In this document: piece after piece, positions 8,719 through 16,739 of the stretch
Layout of the letters: each line of letters begins with the position of its first letter
Numbering within the stretch: position 1 is the stretch's first letter
Assembly (NCBI GenBank): GCA_017480145.1
Contig: JAFVBF010000026.1
Coordinates: forward strand, 1-49,163
Direction: 5' to 3'
Source of the DNA: Bacteroidales bacterium
GTDB taxonomy: Bacteria > Bacteroidota > Bacteroidia > Bacteroidales > P3
Length of the DNA: 49,163 nt
Translations under genes and position numbers: made by a program
The notes under the pieces: model-generated
Seen by the model: the letters and a program-made list of their open reading frames with translations, nothing else
The model's database searches: none
Told to the model about the DNA's origin: nothing

Positions 8719-11430
8719 ATGACAAAGTTTGTATACACTTTTGGAGGAAAAACCGCCGAGGGGAAGGCGGATATGAAAAACTTACTTGGAGGCAAAGGCG
8801 CTAATCTTGCTGAAATGTGCCTGCTGGGGCTCCCTGTTCCTGCTGGTCTTACTATCACTACAGAGTGCTGCACCGCTTACTATAATAATAATTGTCAATT
8901 GCCTGATGGGTTAATGGATGAAGTGTGGGCTGGTATGGCTAAGATGGAGCAGCTTATGGGTATGAAATATGGTGATGCTGAAAACCCTTTGCTGGTAAGT
9001 TGTCGCTCTGGTGCTCGAATCTCTATGCCTGGCATGATGGACACTGTCCTCAATATCGGTTTGTCTACTCAGACCATACCTGGACTACTGAAGAAAACGG
9101 GTAATCCTCGTTTTGTATATGATTCCTACCGTCGTCTTATTATGATGTACGCCGATGTCGTGATGGAAAAAGCCGAAGGCATTGAGCCTGCCGAGGGCAA
9201 GTCCATTCGTAAGCAGCTTGATGATATGCTTGATGCTTACAAGAGACAGAAAGGCTATAAAAGTGATACCGACCTTACCGCCGATGATTTGAAAATGTTG
9301 GCAGAGCAATTTAAGGTAAAAGTTAAGGAGGTCCTTGGACAGGAATTTCCTGATGATGCTCGTGAACAGTTGATAGGTGGTATTAAGGCCGTTTTCAAGT
9401 CTTGGAATGGCAAAAAGGCCATCAGCTATCGCCAGATTGAAGGCATCCCTGAGGATTGGGGCACGGCTGTCAATGTTCAGGCCATGGTTTTTGGCAATAT
9501 GGGCGAGCGCTCTGCTACGGGTGTGGCTTTCACGCGCAATCCCGGTCTGGGCGATAACAAGTTTTATGGTGAGTGGCTTATCAATGCGCAAGGGGAAGAT
9601 GTTGTGGCTGGAATCCGCACACCGAACCCTTTGAACGACGACACCAAGAATGAGAAAAATAAGAACATGGCATCCCTACAGGAACTCATGCCTGAAATCT
9701 ACACGGAATTGTGTGATATACGTGAAATCCTGGAGAAAGCCTATCGTGATATGCTTGATATTGAGTTTACTATTCAGGATGGTAAACTGTATATGCTGCA
9801 ATGTCGTGTTGGAAAACGTACTGGTTTTGCTGCCTTAGTCATGGCTTCTGATATGCTGAAGGAAGGCCTCATCACTGAGCAAGAGGCCATGCTTCGTGTC
9901 ACTCCCAAGCAATTGGATGAAACACTTCATCCTATACTTGATTCTGATGATGAGAAGAATTTCGAAGCCATTGCCACAGGTTTGCCGGCAGGTCCTGGTG
10001 GTGCCGTTGGTGCCATTGCGCTCACTCCCGAAAAAGCCAAGGCATACAAGAAAAAAGGTGTGTCCAGCATTTTGGTGCGTGAAGAGACCAATCCTGAAGA
10101 TGTCGAAGGTATGCGTGCTGCTGCAGGTATTCTAACGGCACGTGGTGGTATGACTTCTCATGCTGCTTTGGTGGCTCGTGGCTGGGGTAAATGCTGCATT
10201 GTCGGTTGTGAGGATGTCGATATTGATATCGATAACGGTACGGTTATGATTGGAAATCGCCAGTTTAAGGAAGGCGATGTTCTATCGCTTAATGGTACCA
10301 AAGGTAAAATATATGCCGATACAGTAAAGATGATTAATGCCACGGGTAGCGAGGTTTTCCGTGAGTTTATGGAACGTGTTGGCAAGTATTGTAAGATGGG
10401 GGTTCGTACCAATGCTGATAATCCCGAGGATACTCGCAAGGCTATAGAGTTTGGTGCTGAAGGTATTGGGCTGTTCCGTATCGAACATATGTTCTATGGT
10501 AAGAATAGCGAACTACCATTAGAGAAACTGAGAAGCATGATTCTTTCTGACAGCGATGAAAAACGTGTCGACGCGCTGAAGGAACTGGAACCCTATATAC
10601 GTGAGAGTGTAAAAGCTACAATGAAGGTTCTGAATGGTCGCCCGTTCACAATCCGTCTGATGGATCCTCCGTTGCATGAGTTCGCCCCTCAGGGAGAAGA
10701 AAAACAGCGTGAGTATGCTGCCGAACACAATTTGGATTACGAGGAATTGCATGAGCAGATTGAGTCAATGCGTCAGGTCAACCCCATGATGGGAGTACGT
10801 GGTGTTCGTCTGGGCATTCTCTATCCTGCCATCACTGAGTACCAATTCCATGCTATTTTTACAGCCATGGTCGAATCTATCAAAGAGGGAAATAACCCAT
10901 TGTTAGAGGTGATGGTTCCGCTAACTATCAATGCCGCTGAGTTGCGTCACCAGAAAACTATTGCTGACCGCGTGAAGAAACAAGTAGAAGAGGAGTCTGG
11001 CATCCGTTTTGACTATAAGTTTGGCACGATGATTGAAATACCTCGCGCTGCTCTTGTTGCCAATCAGATTGCTGAAGTCGCAGAATTTTTCAGCTTTGGA
11101 ACCAATGACTTAACCCAGATGACCTTTGGCTTTAGTCGTGACGATGTGAATACGATTTTGAACACTTACGAGAAGGAGCAAATAATCAAGGCAGATCCAT
11201 TTAACACCTTTGATAACGAGTGCGTTGGAGAACTGGTCAAGATTGCCATTGAACGTGGACACTCTGTGCGTAAAAATCTAAAGTGCGGCGTTTGTGGTGA
11301 ACATGGTGGCGATGCTGAGTCGGTTGAATTCTTCTATAAGAACGGTATGGACTATGTGAGCTGCAGCCCCTTCCGTGTCCCTGTTGCTCGTTTAGCCGTT
11401 GCGCAGGCTGCCATTAAGTCTGATATGTGA
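8719..11430 (+). CDS. ppdK: Pyruvate, phosphate dikinase
   Basis: The 903-residue enzyme interconverts pyruvate + ATP + Pi and PEP + AMP + PPi in the cytoplasm. The N-terminal nucleotide-binding part includes LLGGKGANLAEM, SCRSGARISMPGMMDT and a FTRNPGLGDNKFYGEW segment. The phosphohistidine domain has ILTARGGMTSHAALVARGWG with the catalytic His at about residue 481. The C-terminal PEP/pyruvate barrel has IRLMDPPLHEF, MIEIPRAAL, FFSFGTNDLTQMT and the CGEHGGD motif. Full length for the family. In anaerobic Bacteroidales it serves PPi-linked glycolysis or gluconeogenesis. The gene is monocistronic, ending in a strong terminator at 11490-11522. Confidence 0.97.
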   Translation: MTKFVYTFGGKTAEGKADMKNLLGGKGANLAEMCLLGLPVPAGLTITTECCTAYYNNNCQLPDGLMDEVWAGMAKMEQLMGMKYGDAENPLLVSCRSGARISMPGMMDTVLNIGLSTQTIPGLLKKTGNPRFVYDSYRRLIMMYADVVMEKAEGIEPAEGKSIRKQLDDMLDAYKRQKGYKSDTDLTADDLKMLAEQFKVKVKEVLGQEFPDDAREQLIGGIKAVFKSWNGKKAISYRQIEGIPEDWGTAVNVQAMVFGNMGERSATGVAFTRNPGLGDNKFYGEWLINAQGEDVVAGIRTPNPLNDDTKNEKNKNMASLQELMPEIYTELCDIREILEKAYRDMLDIEFTIQDGKLYMLQCRVGKRTGFAALVMASDMLKEGLITEQEAMLRVTPKQLDETLHPILDSDDEKNFEAIATGLPAGPGGAVGAIALTPEKAKAYKKKGVSSILVREETNPEDVEGMRAAAGILTARGGMTSHAALVARGWGKCCIVGCEDVDIDIDNGTVMIGNRQFKEGDVLSLNGTKGKIYADTVKMINATGSEVFREFMERVGKYCKMGVRTNADNPEDTRKAIEFGAEGIGLFRIEHMFYGKNSELPLEKLRSMILSDSDEKRVDALKELEPYIRESVKATMKVLNGRPFTIRLMDPPLHEFAPQGEEKQREYAAEHNLDYEELHEQIESMRQVNPMMGVRGVRLGILYPAITEYQFHAIFTAMVESIKEGNNPLLEVMVPLTINAAELRHQKTIADRVKKQVEEESGIRFDYKFGTMIEIPRAALVANQIAEVAEFFSFGTNDLTQMTFGFSRDDVNTILNTYEKEQIIKADPFNTFDNECVGELVKIAIERGHSVRKNLKCGVCGEHGGDAESVEFFYKNGMDYVSCSPFRVPVARLAVAQAAIKSDM

Positions 11431-11447
11431 TTCTTCCATTGACATAT

Positions 11448-11470
11448 GTTGCTTATCCGCTAAAACCTAA
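11448..11470 (+). repeat. Degenerate copy of the ATTGCTGTCCGATAAAA motif
   Basis: GTTGCTTATCCGCTAAAACC resembles the motif found at 11567, 11596, 11617, 38585 and 49026. It lies between the ppdK stop and its terminator. This is the weakest of the copies. Confidence 0.35.
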
Positions 11471-11489
11471 CTGAGCAATGATTATCTTC

Positions 11490-11522
11490 CGCAATGCCTG
11501 TTTACAGGCATTGCGTTTTTTT
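11490..11522 (+). terminator. ppdK intrinsic terminator
   Basis: A 12-bp stem (CGCAATGCCTGT 11490-11501 / ACAGGCATTGCG 11504-11515) with a 2-nt loop is followed by a run of eight T. Confidence 0.92.
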
Positions 11523-11566
11523 GAATAGTAAGCCCCACAAACGCCTGAAATTGCGAGGTTCCTATT

Positions 11567-11635
11567 ATTGCTATCTGCCAAAAGTATTTCGTAATATTGC
11601 TGTCCGTTAATTTTTTATTGTTGTCCGCTAAATTT
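11567..11635 (+). repeat. Three clustered copies of an ATTGCTGTCCG-type motif
   Basis: Copies at 11567-11584 (ATTGCTATCTGCCAAAAG), 11596-11610 (ATTGCTGTCCGTTAA) and 11617-11635 (ATTGTTGTCCGCTAAATTT) follow one another within 70 nt. Similar copies occur at 38585-38603 and 49026-49043. They may be IS terminal sequences. Confidence 0.5.
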
Positions 11636-11651
11636 TGTGGAAATAAAAATT

Positions 11652-11681
11652 AGGCTGAAGTCCTTGCTCGGGTTTCAGCCT
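11652..11681. terminator. Terminator-like hairpin
   Basis: AGGCTGAA (11652-11659) and TTCAGCCT (11674-11681) form an 8-bp stem with a 14-nt loop, followed by TTTGGG. It may protect an IS from read-through or be a relic terminator. Confidence 0.4.
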
Positions 11682-11808
11682 TTTGGGTTACTTTTGATTA
11701 CCTTTGTTTTGACTAAAGTAAGGGCAACGGTATGCGCTTTATTGTCTATCCGATGTAAGGACAACAGTTGATTTGCCTTGACAATCTCCCCCTCATTCTT
11801 TCGGCTGA

Positions 11809-11886
11809 GGAAACGGCGATGAACGTTATGTTAAACACTTCGATGCGTGGCAGCATCTGGCAATTATGCTCTATGCGGTAATTATT
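11809..11886 (+). pseudogene. Fragment of an IS4-like transposase N-terminal region (DUF4372-like)
   Basis: In one plus frame the bases encode GNGDERYVKHFDAWQHLAIM followed by LYAV. From memory this resembles the N-terminal region of IS4-family transposases of Bacteroidetes, where a [N/D]GDxYVKxFxxWxHL pattern is followed by a hydrophobic helix. There is an in-frame stop two codons upstream, and the frame turns into unrelated sequence after about 11886. Upstream coding may continue in another frame (QQLICLDNLPLILS, near 11763-11804), implying a frameshift. Only about 26 codons remain, so it is a relic. The family name is an inference, not a search result. Confidence 0.5.
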
Positions 11887-11935
11887 TTTTTCTACTTTTA
11901 TCTATTTTAGATACCCATTACTCGGGGCTGTGATG

Positions 11936-12175
11936 TCATTTGCAGCAGCCTTTGCAGGGCTTCTTCTTGCCCAATTCCTTTGCCTTTTCAATGCTCACTG
12001 CCTTGACAGCGTGCGTGCACCGGGAAAGAAACTTGCAGTCTCTTTTCGCATGGTAGGCGTAGGCAGTCTCGCTCACGCAGACGTACACAACCTTTGGGGA
12101 TTCCTGCGGCAGGGTGTACGATGCCATGGCCGCATAAGCGGATAGCAGCAGTACGAGGGTCAGAATCTTTTTCAT
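11936..12175 (-). CDS. Small secreted Cys-rich protein (YVC...PCKGC type)
   Basis: The 79-residue product has a signal peptide (MKKILTLVLLLSAYAAMA) and a compact mature domain of about 60 residues. That domain contains VVYVCVSETAYAYHAKRDC, a LSRC segment, VSIEKAKELG and a terminal KPCKGCCK. The pattern Cys, Tyr-His-x4-Cys, Leu-x2-Cys, Pro-Cys-x2-Cys recurs in small Bacteroidetes proteins and resembles the Ada-type metal-binding fold. Metal or thiol chemistry is possible but unproven. It lies in the accessory patch next to an IS relic. GC content is higher than in the genes downstream of it. No promoter box was identified. Confidence 0.65.
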   Translation of the reverse strand: MKKILTLVLLLSAYAAMASYTLPQESPKVVYVCVSETAYAYHAKRDCKFLSRCTHAVKAVSIEKAKELGKKKPCKGCCK

Positions 12176-12281
12176 TTATTATATTATATGGCTAATTATT
12201 GTGTGTTAATGGCGGCTGTCGGCGTTTTTGCTGCGTATGGGAAGTGGCTGGGGGGTGTTCTGCACATTGTCGATGCCATGA

Positions 12282-13061
12282 TTATCTTTTTTTTAACTCT
12301 TCATATATTATGCTCGCTATTCCCCAAATTATTGGAAATAACACCCCTCCCATGCATACAATAGCAATAACAATTTCCCACCATGCATTTTCGTGCTTAT
12401 ATTCCTCCTTACTTTTTGTCACCTTGGGATATGGCGCATCTTTGACATAAGTTTCACCAAACAGCTGTTTGCGTATGCATATTGTGTCATGCTTATATTT
12501 AGGAATTAATCCAAAGAAATCAAATAATAAAGAGTCATTCCGATGATTTCTATACTCATCTGGATTACATACGCCCAAGTCGCATTTTAATCTATTCTCA
12601 CTTGTAACATAACCTAAACGATATAACAAAACTGTTAGATCATTCCAGTTTTTATCGACAACATCTCCATCATCATCAACTTCCTTGTCGCACAATATAG
12701 AGACAAAATAATTATACGATGGTATATAAGCCTTGGTTCTAATAATATCATAAAGTTTGCGTGTACGCTGCATATATCTATCATTAATTTCCTCATCGCT
12801 CGGTCTGCAATCAGATAATCCTAAATCAAACCTTAACACATCATACTCTGGCACACCCCAAATGCTCATATCAGCAAAAGCATTCCTCACCCATTTCATT
12901 GTATCATCATTCTGCAAACTACGCACCCATTCATTGTATTCTGGCAATTCATAAATATAGGATAAATCATCATAGATTTCTCTCCTTAGATCATCGTGCT
13001 TATCAGCACAACAATAGCCGTAAACTGAACAGAATAGAACTATTAATAGACCCTTCCTCAT
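12282..13061 (-). CDS. Unrecognised exported/membrane-anchored protein in an operon with an XRE repressor
   Basis: I do not recognise this 259-residue protein. It has an N-terminal signal-like segment (KGLLIVLFCSVYGYCCA) and a Glu/Asp/Tyr-rich soluble part of about 200 residues with conserved-looking Trp and Cys positions (WVRSLQNDDTMKWVRNAF, DLGLSDCRPSDEEIND). A hydrophobic helix near residues 226-250 precedes a basic end (ELKKR). The predicted topology is a large periplasmic domain with a single C-terminal anchor. Its ATG overlaps the stop of the upstream repressor by 4 nt (ATGA), so the two are translated together. Base composition is AT-rich compared with neighbours, fitting acquired DNA. 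An immunity, superinfection-exclusion or stress-sensing role is possible but only a guess. Confidence 0.7.
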   Translation of the reverse strand: MRKGLLIVLFCSVYGYCCADKHDDLRREIYDDLSYIYELPEYNEWVRSLQNDDTMKWVRNAFADMSIWGVPEYDVLRFDLGLSDCRPSDEEINDRYMQRTRKLYDIIRTKAYIPSYNYFVSILCDKEVDDDGDVVDKNWNDLTVLLYRLGYVTSENRLKCDLGVCNPDEYRNHRNDSLLFDFFGLIPKYKHDTICIRKQLFGETYVKDAPYPKVTKSKEEYKHENAWWEIVIAIVCMGGVLFPIIWGIASIIYEELKKR

Positions 13062-13522
13062 AACTTTTTCTCTATAATGGCGATTAGCCTGTCTATCTGT
13101 TCTTGAAATTTGGCAGTCTCTTTTTGATTCATTTCTACTATAGCCATCAACGTGGTATATGCGTCTGGATGGTTTTGATTAATTTGAATACTCTCTCCTT
13201 GGACATTAACACCAACAACGCTGCTATTTTTAATATCGCCAACAGATTGTTCATTTGTGTTTGTCATCTCGCCGAGACCAGTCATCAGCCAGTTTGCATT
13301 TACTTCTTGCATATTGTCAATGATTTTTTGAACGATTTCTATCCCAGCGTTCCTTTTCCCATTGCAAATCTGACTTAACGCCTGTTCATTTACTGCTATT
13401 TTTTCGGAAAACAGCCTATTGCTATCATTGAAAAAAGTTTGACGAATTTGCAAAATCCTTTTGCTTAAATCAACCTTTCTTCGCTCTTCCATACTACCAG
13501 AGTCTATCTTTCTTCTTGCCAT
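13058..13522 (-). CDS. XRE-type HTH transcriptional repressor with C-terminal coiled coil
   Basis: The 154-residue protein carries an N-terminal helix-turn-helix region at about residues 19-75: LSKRILQIRQTFF, then FSEKIAVNEQALSQICNGKR, then VNANWLMTGLGEM. The last motif is a hallmark of Bacteroidetes phage-like repressors. The middle contains NSSVVGVNVQGESIQIN, often seen in this family, and the end (about 125-154) is a heptad-like coiled coil that should dimerise it. It probably autoregulates the two-gene operon with the membrane protein that overlaps its stop by 4 nt. A decayed relative lies 38 nt upstream. Confidence 0.82.
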   Translation of the reverse strand: MARRKIDSGSMEERRKVDLSKRILQIRQTFFNDSNRLFSEKIAVNEQALSQICNGKRNAGIEIVQKIIDNMQEVNANWLMTGLGEMTNTNEQSVGDIKNSSVVGVNVQGESIQINQNHPDAYTTLMAIVEMNQKETAKFQEQIDRLIAIIEKKL

Positions 13523-13560
13523 AAATCAATTGGTTGATACCATGTATTATAAATACGTTT

Positions 13561-13915
13561 TCACTGCGATATAAGTTCCATGCTCGTCTTCCCCGACAAC
13601 GACAAGGCTTTTTCCTTTTCGTGATTCAGTTCATCCTGTAGCGAATGGATTTTGTCATTAAGGGTGTCTATGAGTTGGTTGAGGTTGTTGATATTTTTTT
13701 TCAACATTTTTATCTCTTCCTGCTGTTCGGGCGAATTTCCGACCTCTTTTTGACGAAGCATCTCTCCTTTTCCAAGCAATAACCAGTCCGCACTGATCTC
13801 AGGAAATATAGTAAGAATACTTACAATTTTATCAGAGCCAAATTCGGACAAAGCATTTTTTTTTTACGAAAATTAGCACCGTCGATTTCAATTATTTGAT
13901 GAAATTCTCCTTTCT
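13561..13915 (-). pseudogene. Decayed XRE repressor (frameshift at A10 and lost HTH core)
   Basis: From a TTG at 13851 a 96-codon frame reads FGSDKIVSILTIFPEISADW, then LLLGKGEML and a coiled-coil tail. This is the C-terminal part of the phage-like repressor family. Upstream on the minus strand another frame encodes KKGEFHQIIEIDGANFRKK, the expected N-terminal helix, but it has no start codon. The two are separated by a run of ten A (complement of 13856-13865), and the recognition-helix region is missing. I read this as a repressor that lost its HTH core and its frame. Translation of the remnant from TTG as a stand-alone dimerisation domain cannot be excluded. Confidence 0.6.
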
Positions 13916-14175
13916 TAAATCATTGCAATTTAGTAAATTGCAATAATCTTAATTTAATTTCTGTAAGTTTTTCCACTTTATTCTTGTTTTATTTGTGAGA
14001 ATATATGTCAAAGACATTAATCTTTGCCATCAGAATACAGGCTAATAATACACGTGACTGGACACCTATATGATTTGTATCATCTATGCACAACAATAGC
14101 AACAAAACAGACAGAATAAACCATTTTAGATGACGGCAGTTTTTGGTCTTAAAAAGATAGCACAGCTGGTTTGTA
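13916..14175. other. Intergenic region upstream of the decayed repressor
   Basis: This is an AT-rich stretch with no supported ORF, tRNA or clear TAnnTTTG promoter on either strand. The short plus-strand frame near 14130 overlaps the topA terminator and the topA 3' end, and is not considered real. Confidence 0.4.
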
Positions 14176-14176
14176 T

Positions 14177-14214
14177 AAAACGAGAGCGGAGGAAGTTAAC
14201 TCCGCTCTTGTTTT
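14177..14214 (-). terminator. topA terminator
   Basis: Inverted repeat 14177-14191 / 14200-14214 (15 bp, one imperfect pair) lies downstream of topA on the minus strand. There the second arm ends in CGTTTTATA. Confidence 0.8.
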
Positions 14215-14281
14215 ATATCTCTAATAGAATTGAGCTCCTTTTTTCCAATCATGGAAATGATTTCTTTTGGAGGTCTGTATC

Positions 14282-16633
14282 TTATTTTGTAGATGCCTTT
14301 CTTCCTCCTCGGGTTTTGGATTTCTTTTCTCCGCTGGCAGAGATGATTTCAACGGCTTCTTCAATGGTTATTTTTAATGGGTCAGTCCCTTTGGGCAGTC
14401 GGTAGTTAGAGCCTTTATACATCAGGTATGGGCCAAATCGTCCGCTGTTTGATTGTATCATTTCGCCTTCGTGTAGTCCAATTTCATGTGGAAACATCTT
14501 GCGCATTTCCTCTTTGGCTTCCTCTTCTGCTCGTTTGACGGTAATGATTTCAATACAGCGTTCGAGGGTTACGGTTAAGGGGTCGTCAGTCTTTCCCAAA
14601 GAGTAAAACTTACTTCCCAGACGTACATATGGACCAAATCGTCCTGTAGAAACCACTACCTCTTGATCTTCGAAAACTCCAAGGGTTCGAGGCAATGAGA
14701 AGAGTTCTAAGGCTTCTTCGAGGCTTATGGTCTCAATACTTTGTCCTTTGCGCAAACTTGCAAATCTGGGTTTTTCGTCGCTGCTGGTATCTCCAATTTG
14801 CACGATGGCACCATAGCGGCCAATTTTAGCATAGACATTCTTTTTGGATGCAGGATCAACACCGATGAGACGTGAACCATTACTGCGCTGGCTGTTCTGC
14901 TGAGTATAAGATACGGTTTTGTGGAATGGAACATAAAAATTGTCTATGACCTTGCGCCATTCCTGTCTCCCTTCGGCAATTTCGTCAAAATCTTTCTCTA
15001 CGTTGGCCGTGAAATTAAAATCCATAATCTCATTAAAATGCTCCATGAGAAAGTGAACAACCAGTTTGCCAGTGTCGGTTGGAAACAATTTTCCTTTCTC
15101 TGCTCCCGTATTCTCTTTACGTATGGTTGTGTCTATTTTTCCATCATGTAGGGTTATGACAGTTGTGTCTATCTGGACTGGGTCACGATCTTCCTTGATT
15201 ACGTAATCGCGTTTCAGAATATTGCTGATGGTTGGTGCATAGGTTGAGGGGCGTCCGATGCCCAGATCTTCCATTTTTTTCACCAGACTGGCCTCGGTGT
15301 AGCGTGGGGGGTGTTGCGTGTGATGCTGTGATGCTGTGGCAACGGACAGTTGCAGATGTGTACCAGTGGCAATGTTGGGCAGCATCTTTTCATCGTCACG
15401 CTCCCCATTATCATCATCAGAAGACTCCATATAGACTTTTAGAAAACCATCAAACACCACTCGGGTACCATTGCACTGAAAATGATTCTCGGAACCTTCA
15501 ATATCAATCTCTATAGTGGTTTTCTCTAATTCGGCATCTGCCATCTGAGAGGCTATGGTTCGTTTCCAGATGAGTTCATATAGGCGGCGTTGCGAAGTGT
15601 CGGCTTCAATGGTGCTATTGGCCATTGAAGTAGGTCGAATTGCTTCGTGAGCTTCTTGGGCCCCTTTTATTTTCGTATGATAGCGACGTACCTGGCTGTA
15701 TTTCTTCCCATACAGTTGGGTCACTTCTTCTTGTGCCATTTGCAAGGCCATTTCGCTCAGATTCACGCTGTCGGTACGCATATATGTGATATAGCCTTCC
15801 TCGTATAACTGTTGGGCTATCTGCATGGTTCGGGATACTCCGTAGCCTAATTTTCGGCTGGCTTCTTGCTGTAGTGTTGATGTCGTAAATGGTGGTGCTG
15901 GGGTTCTGTGGGCAGGTTTTGTCTCCACTTTGGAGACAACAAATTGTGCATGAGCAATATCTGATAGAAATTTGTATGCTTCGGCCTCCTCCTTGAATGT
16001 TTTAGTCAACTCTGCGGCTATGGGTTGTTTCACATCGCCTGCGTGAAACTGGGCAGTTACTTTGAAATAACTTTCCGAAACAAAATCTTTAATTTCCTGC
16101 TCTCGCTCAACAATCAGCCTAACGGCTACGCTCTGCACTCGCCCGGCGCTGAGCTGGGCTTTTATTTTGCTCCAAAGAATAGGGCTTAACTCGTAACCCA
16201 CGATTCTATCCAGTACTCGGCGTGCTTGCTGTGCATCCACCAAATCCATGTCAATACTTCTGGGATGCTCTATGGCGTTGAGAATAGCGGTACGAGTAAT
16301 TTCGTTGAATACGATGCGTTGTGTCGTTTCCGGGTTCAGATGTAGTGTCTCCTGCAGGTGCCATGCAATGGCTTCTCCCTCGCGGTCCTCATCGGATGCC
16401 AGCCACACCTTATCTGCTTCTTTAACAGCTTTTTGAAGTTCGCTGACCAGTTTTTTCTTATCCTCGGTTATAGTGTATTGTGGCTCATAGTTATTGTCCA
16501 AGTCTATGCTCATTTGTTTGGCATAAAGATCTCGGATGTGTCCGTAGCTGGATTTGACGGTATAGTCAGTTCCAAGAAACTTCTCTATGGTTTTTGCTTT
16601 AGCGGGAGACTCGACTATGACAAGATTTTTCAT
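14282..16633 (-). CDS. topA: DNA topoisomerase I (type IA)
   Basis: The 783-residue enzyme relaxes negative supercoils through a 5'-phosphotyrosine intermediate. The Toprim domain starts with MKNLVIVESPAKAKTIEKFL and includes SDEDREGEAIAWHL. The catalytic Tyr is at about residue 284 in GYITYMRTDSVNLS. VGYELSPILWSKIKAQLSAG and the H-R-T-P-A-P-P-F-T-T-S-T-L motif follow the family. The C terminus has three GRFGPYVRLG-type repeats rather than Cys4 zinc fingers, plus a basic tail (KKSKTRGGRKASTK), which is usual in Bacteroidetes. The gene is monocistronic, with a terminator at 14177-14214. Confidence 0.97.
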   Translation of the reverse strand: MKNLVIVESPAKAKTIEKFLGTDYTVKSSYGHIRDLYAKQMSIDLDNNYEPQYTITEDKKKLVSELQKAVKEADKVWLASDEDREGEAIAWHLQETLHLNPETTQRIVFNEITRTAILNAIEHPRSIDMDLVDAQQARRVLDRIVGYELSPILWSKIKAQLSAGRVQSVAVRLIVEREQEIKDFVSESYFKVTAQFHAGDVKQPIAAELTKTFKEEAEAYKFLSDIAHAQFVVSKVETKPAHRTPAPPFTTSTLQQEASRKLGYGVSRTMQIAQQLYEEGYITYMRTDSVNLSEMALQMAQEEVTQLYGKKYSQVRRYHTKIKGAQEAHEAIRPTSMANSTIEADTSQRRLYELIWKRTIASQMADAELEKTTIEIDIEGSENHFQCNGTRVVFDGFLKVYMESSDDDNGERDDEKMLPNIATGTHLQLSVATASQHHTQHPPRYTEASLVKKMEDLGIGRPSTYAPTISNILKRDYVIKEDRDPVQIDTTVITLHDGKIDTTIRKENTGAEKGKLFPTDTGKLVVHFLMEHFNEIMDFNFTANVEKDFDEIAEGRQEWRKVIDNFYVPFHKTVSYTQQNSQRSNGSRLIGVDPASKKNVYAKIGRYGAIVQIGDTSSDEKPRFASLRKGQSIETISLEEALELFSLPRTLGVFEDQEVVVSTGRFGPYVRLGSKFYSLGKTDDPLTVTLERCIEIITVKRAEEEAKEEMRKMFPHEIGLHEGEMIQSNSGRFGPYLMYKGSNYRLPKGTDPLKITIEEAVEIISASGEKKSKTRGGRKASTK

Positions 16634-16739
16634 ATATGTTTTAGTACATTATATTAAAGGAAAACAAGGGGCAAAGAAACACTTTTTTTTTCAAACGAAA
16701 AATAAATTTTCTAATTGTCTTTTTCTCCGTGAAAAAACA

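Larger units (their letters stand above)
11523..11935. other. Gene-free accessory patch with repeats and IS remnant
   Basis: This stretch has no intact gene. It holds three close copies of a degenerate motif (11567-11584, 11596-11610, 11617-11635) and a hairpin at 11652-11681. A TACCTTTG box (TAnnTTTG) lies near 11699-11706, followed by the transposase-like fragment at 11809-11886. The order (motif, promoter-like box, transposase N terminus) is what the left end of a decayed insertion sequence would look like. Confidence 0.45.

Noticed and set aside
12199-12450. 83-codon plus-strand ORF opposite the 259-aa gene.
   Set aside because: Antisense to a better supported gene and without coding character.
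14130-14405. 91-codon plus-strand ORF over the topA 3' end.
   Set aside because: It runs through the topA terminator hairpin and antisense to topA; shadow.
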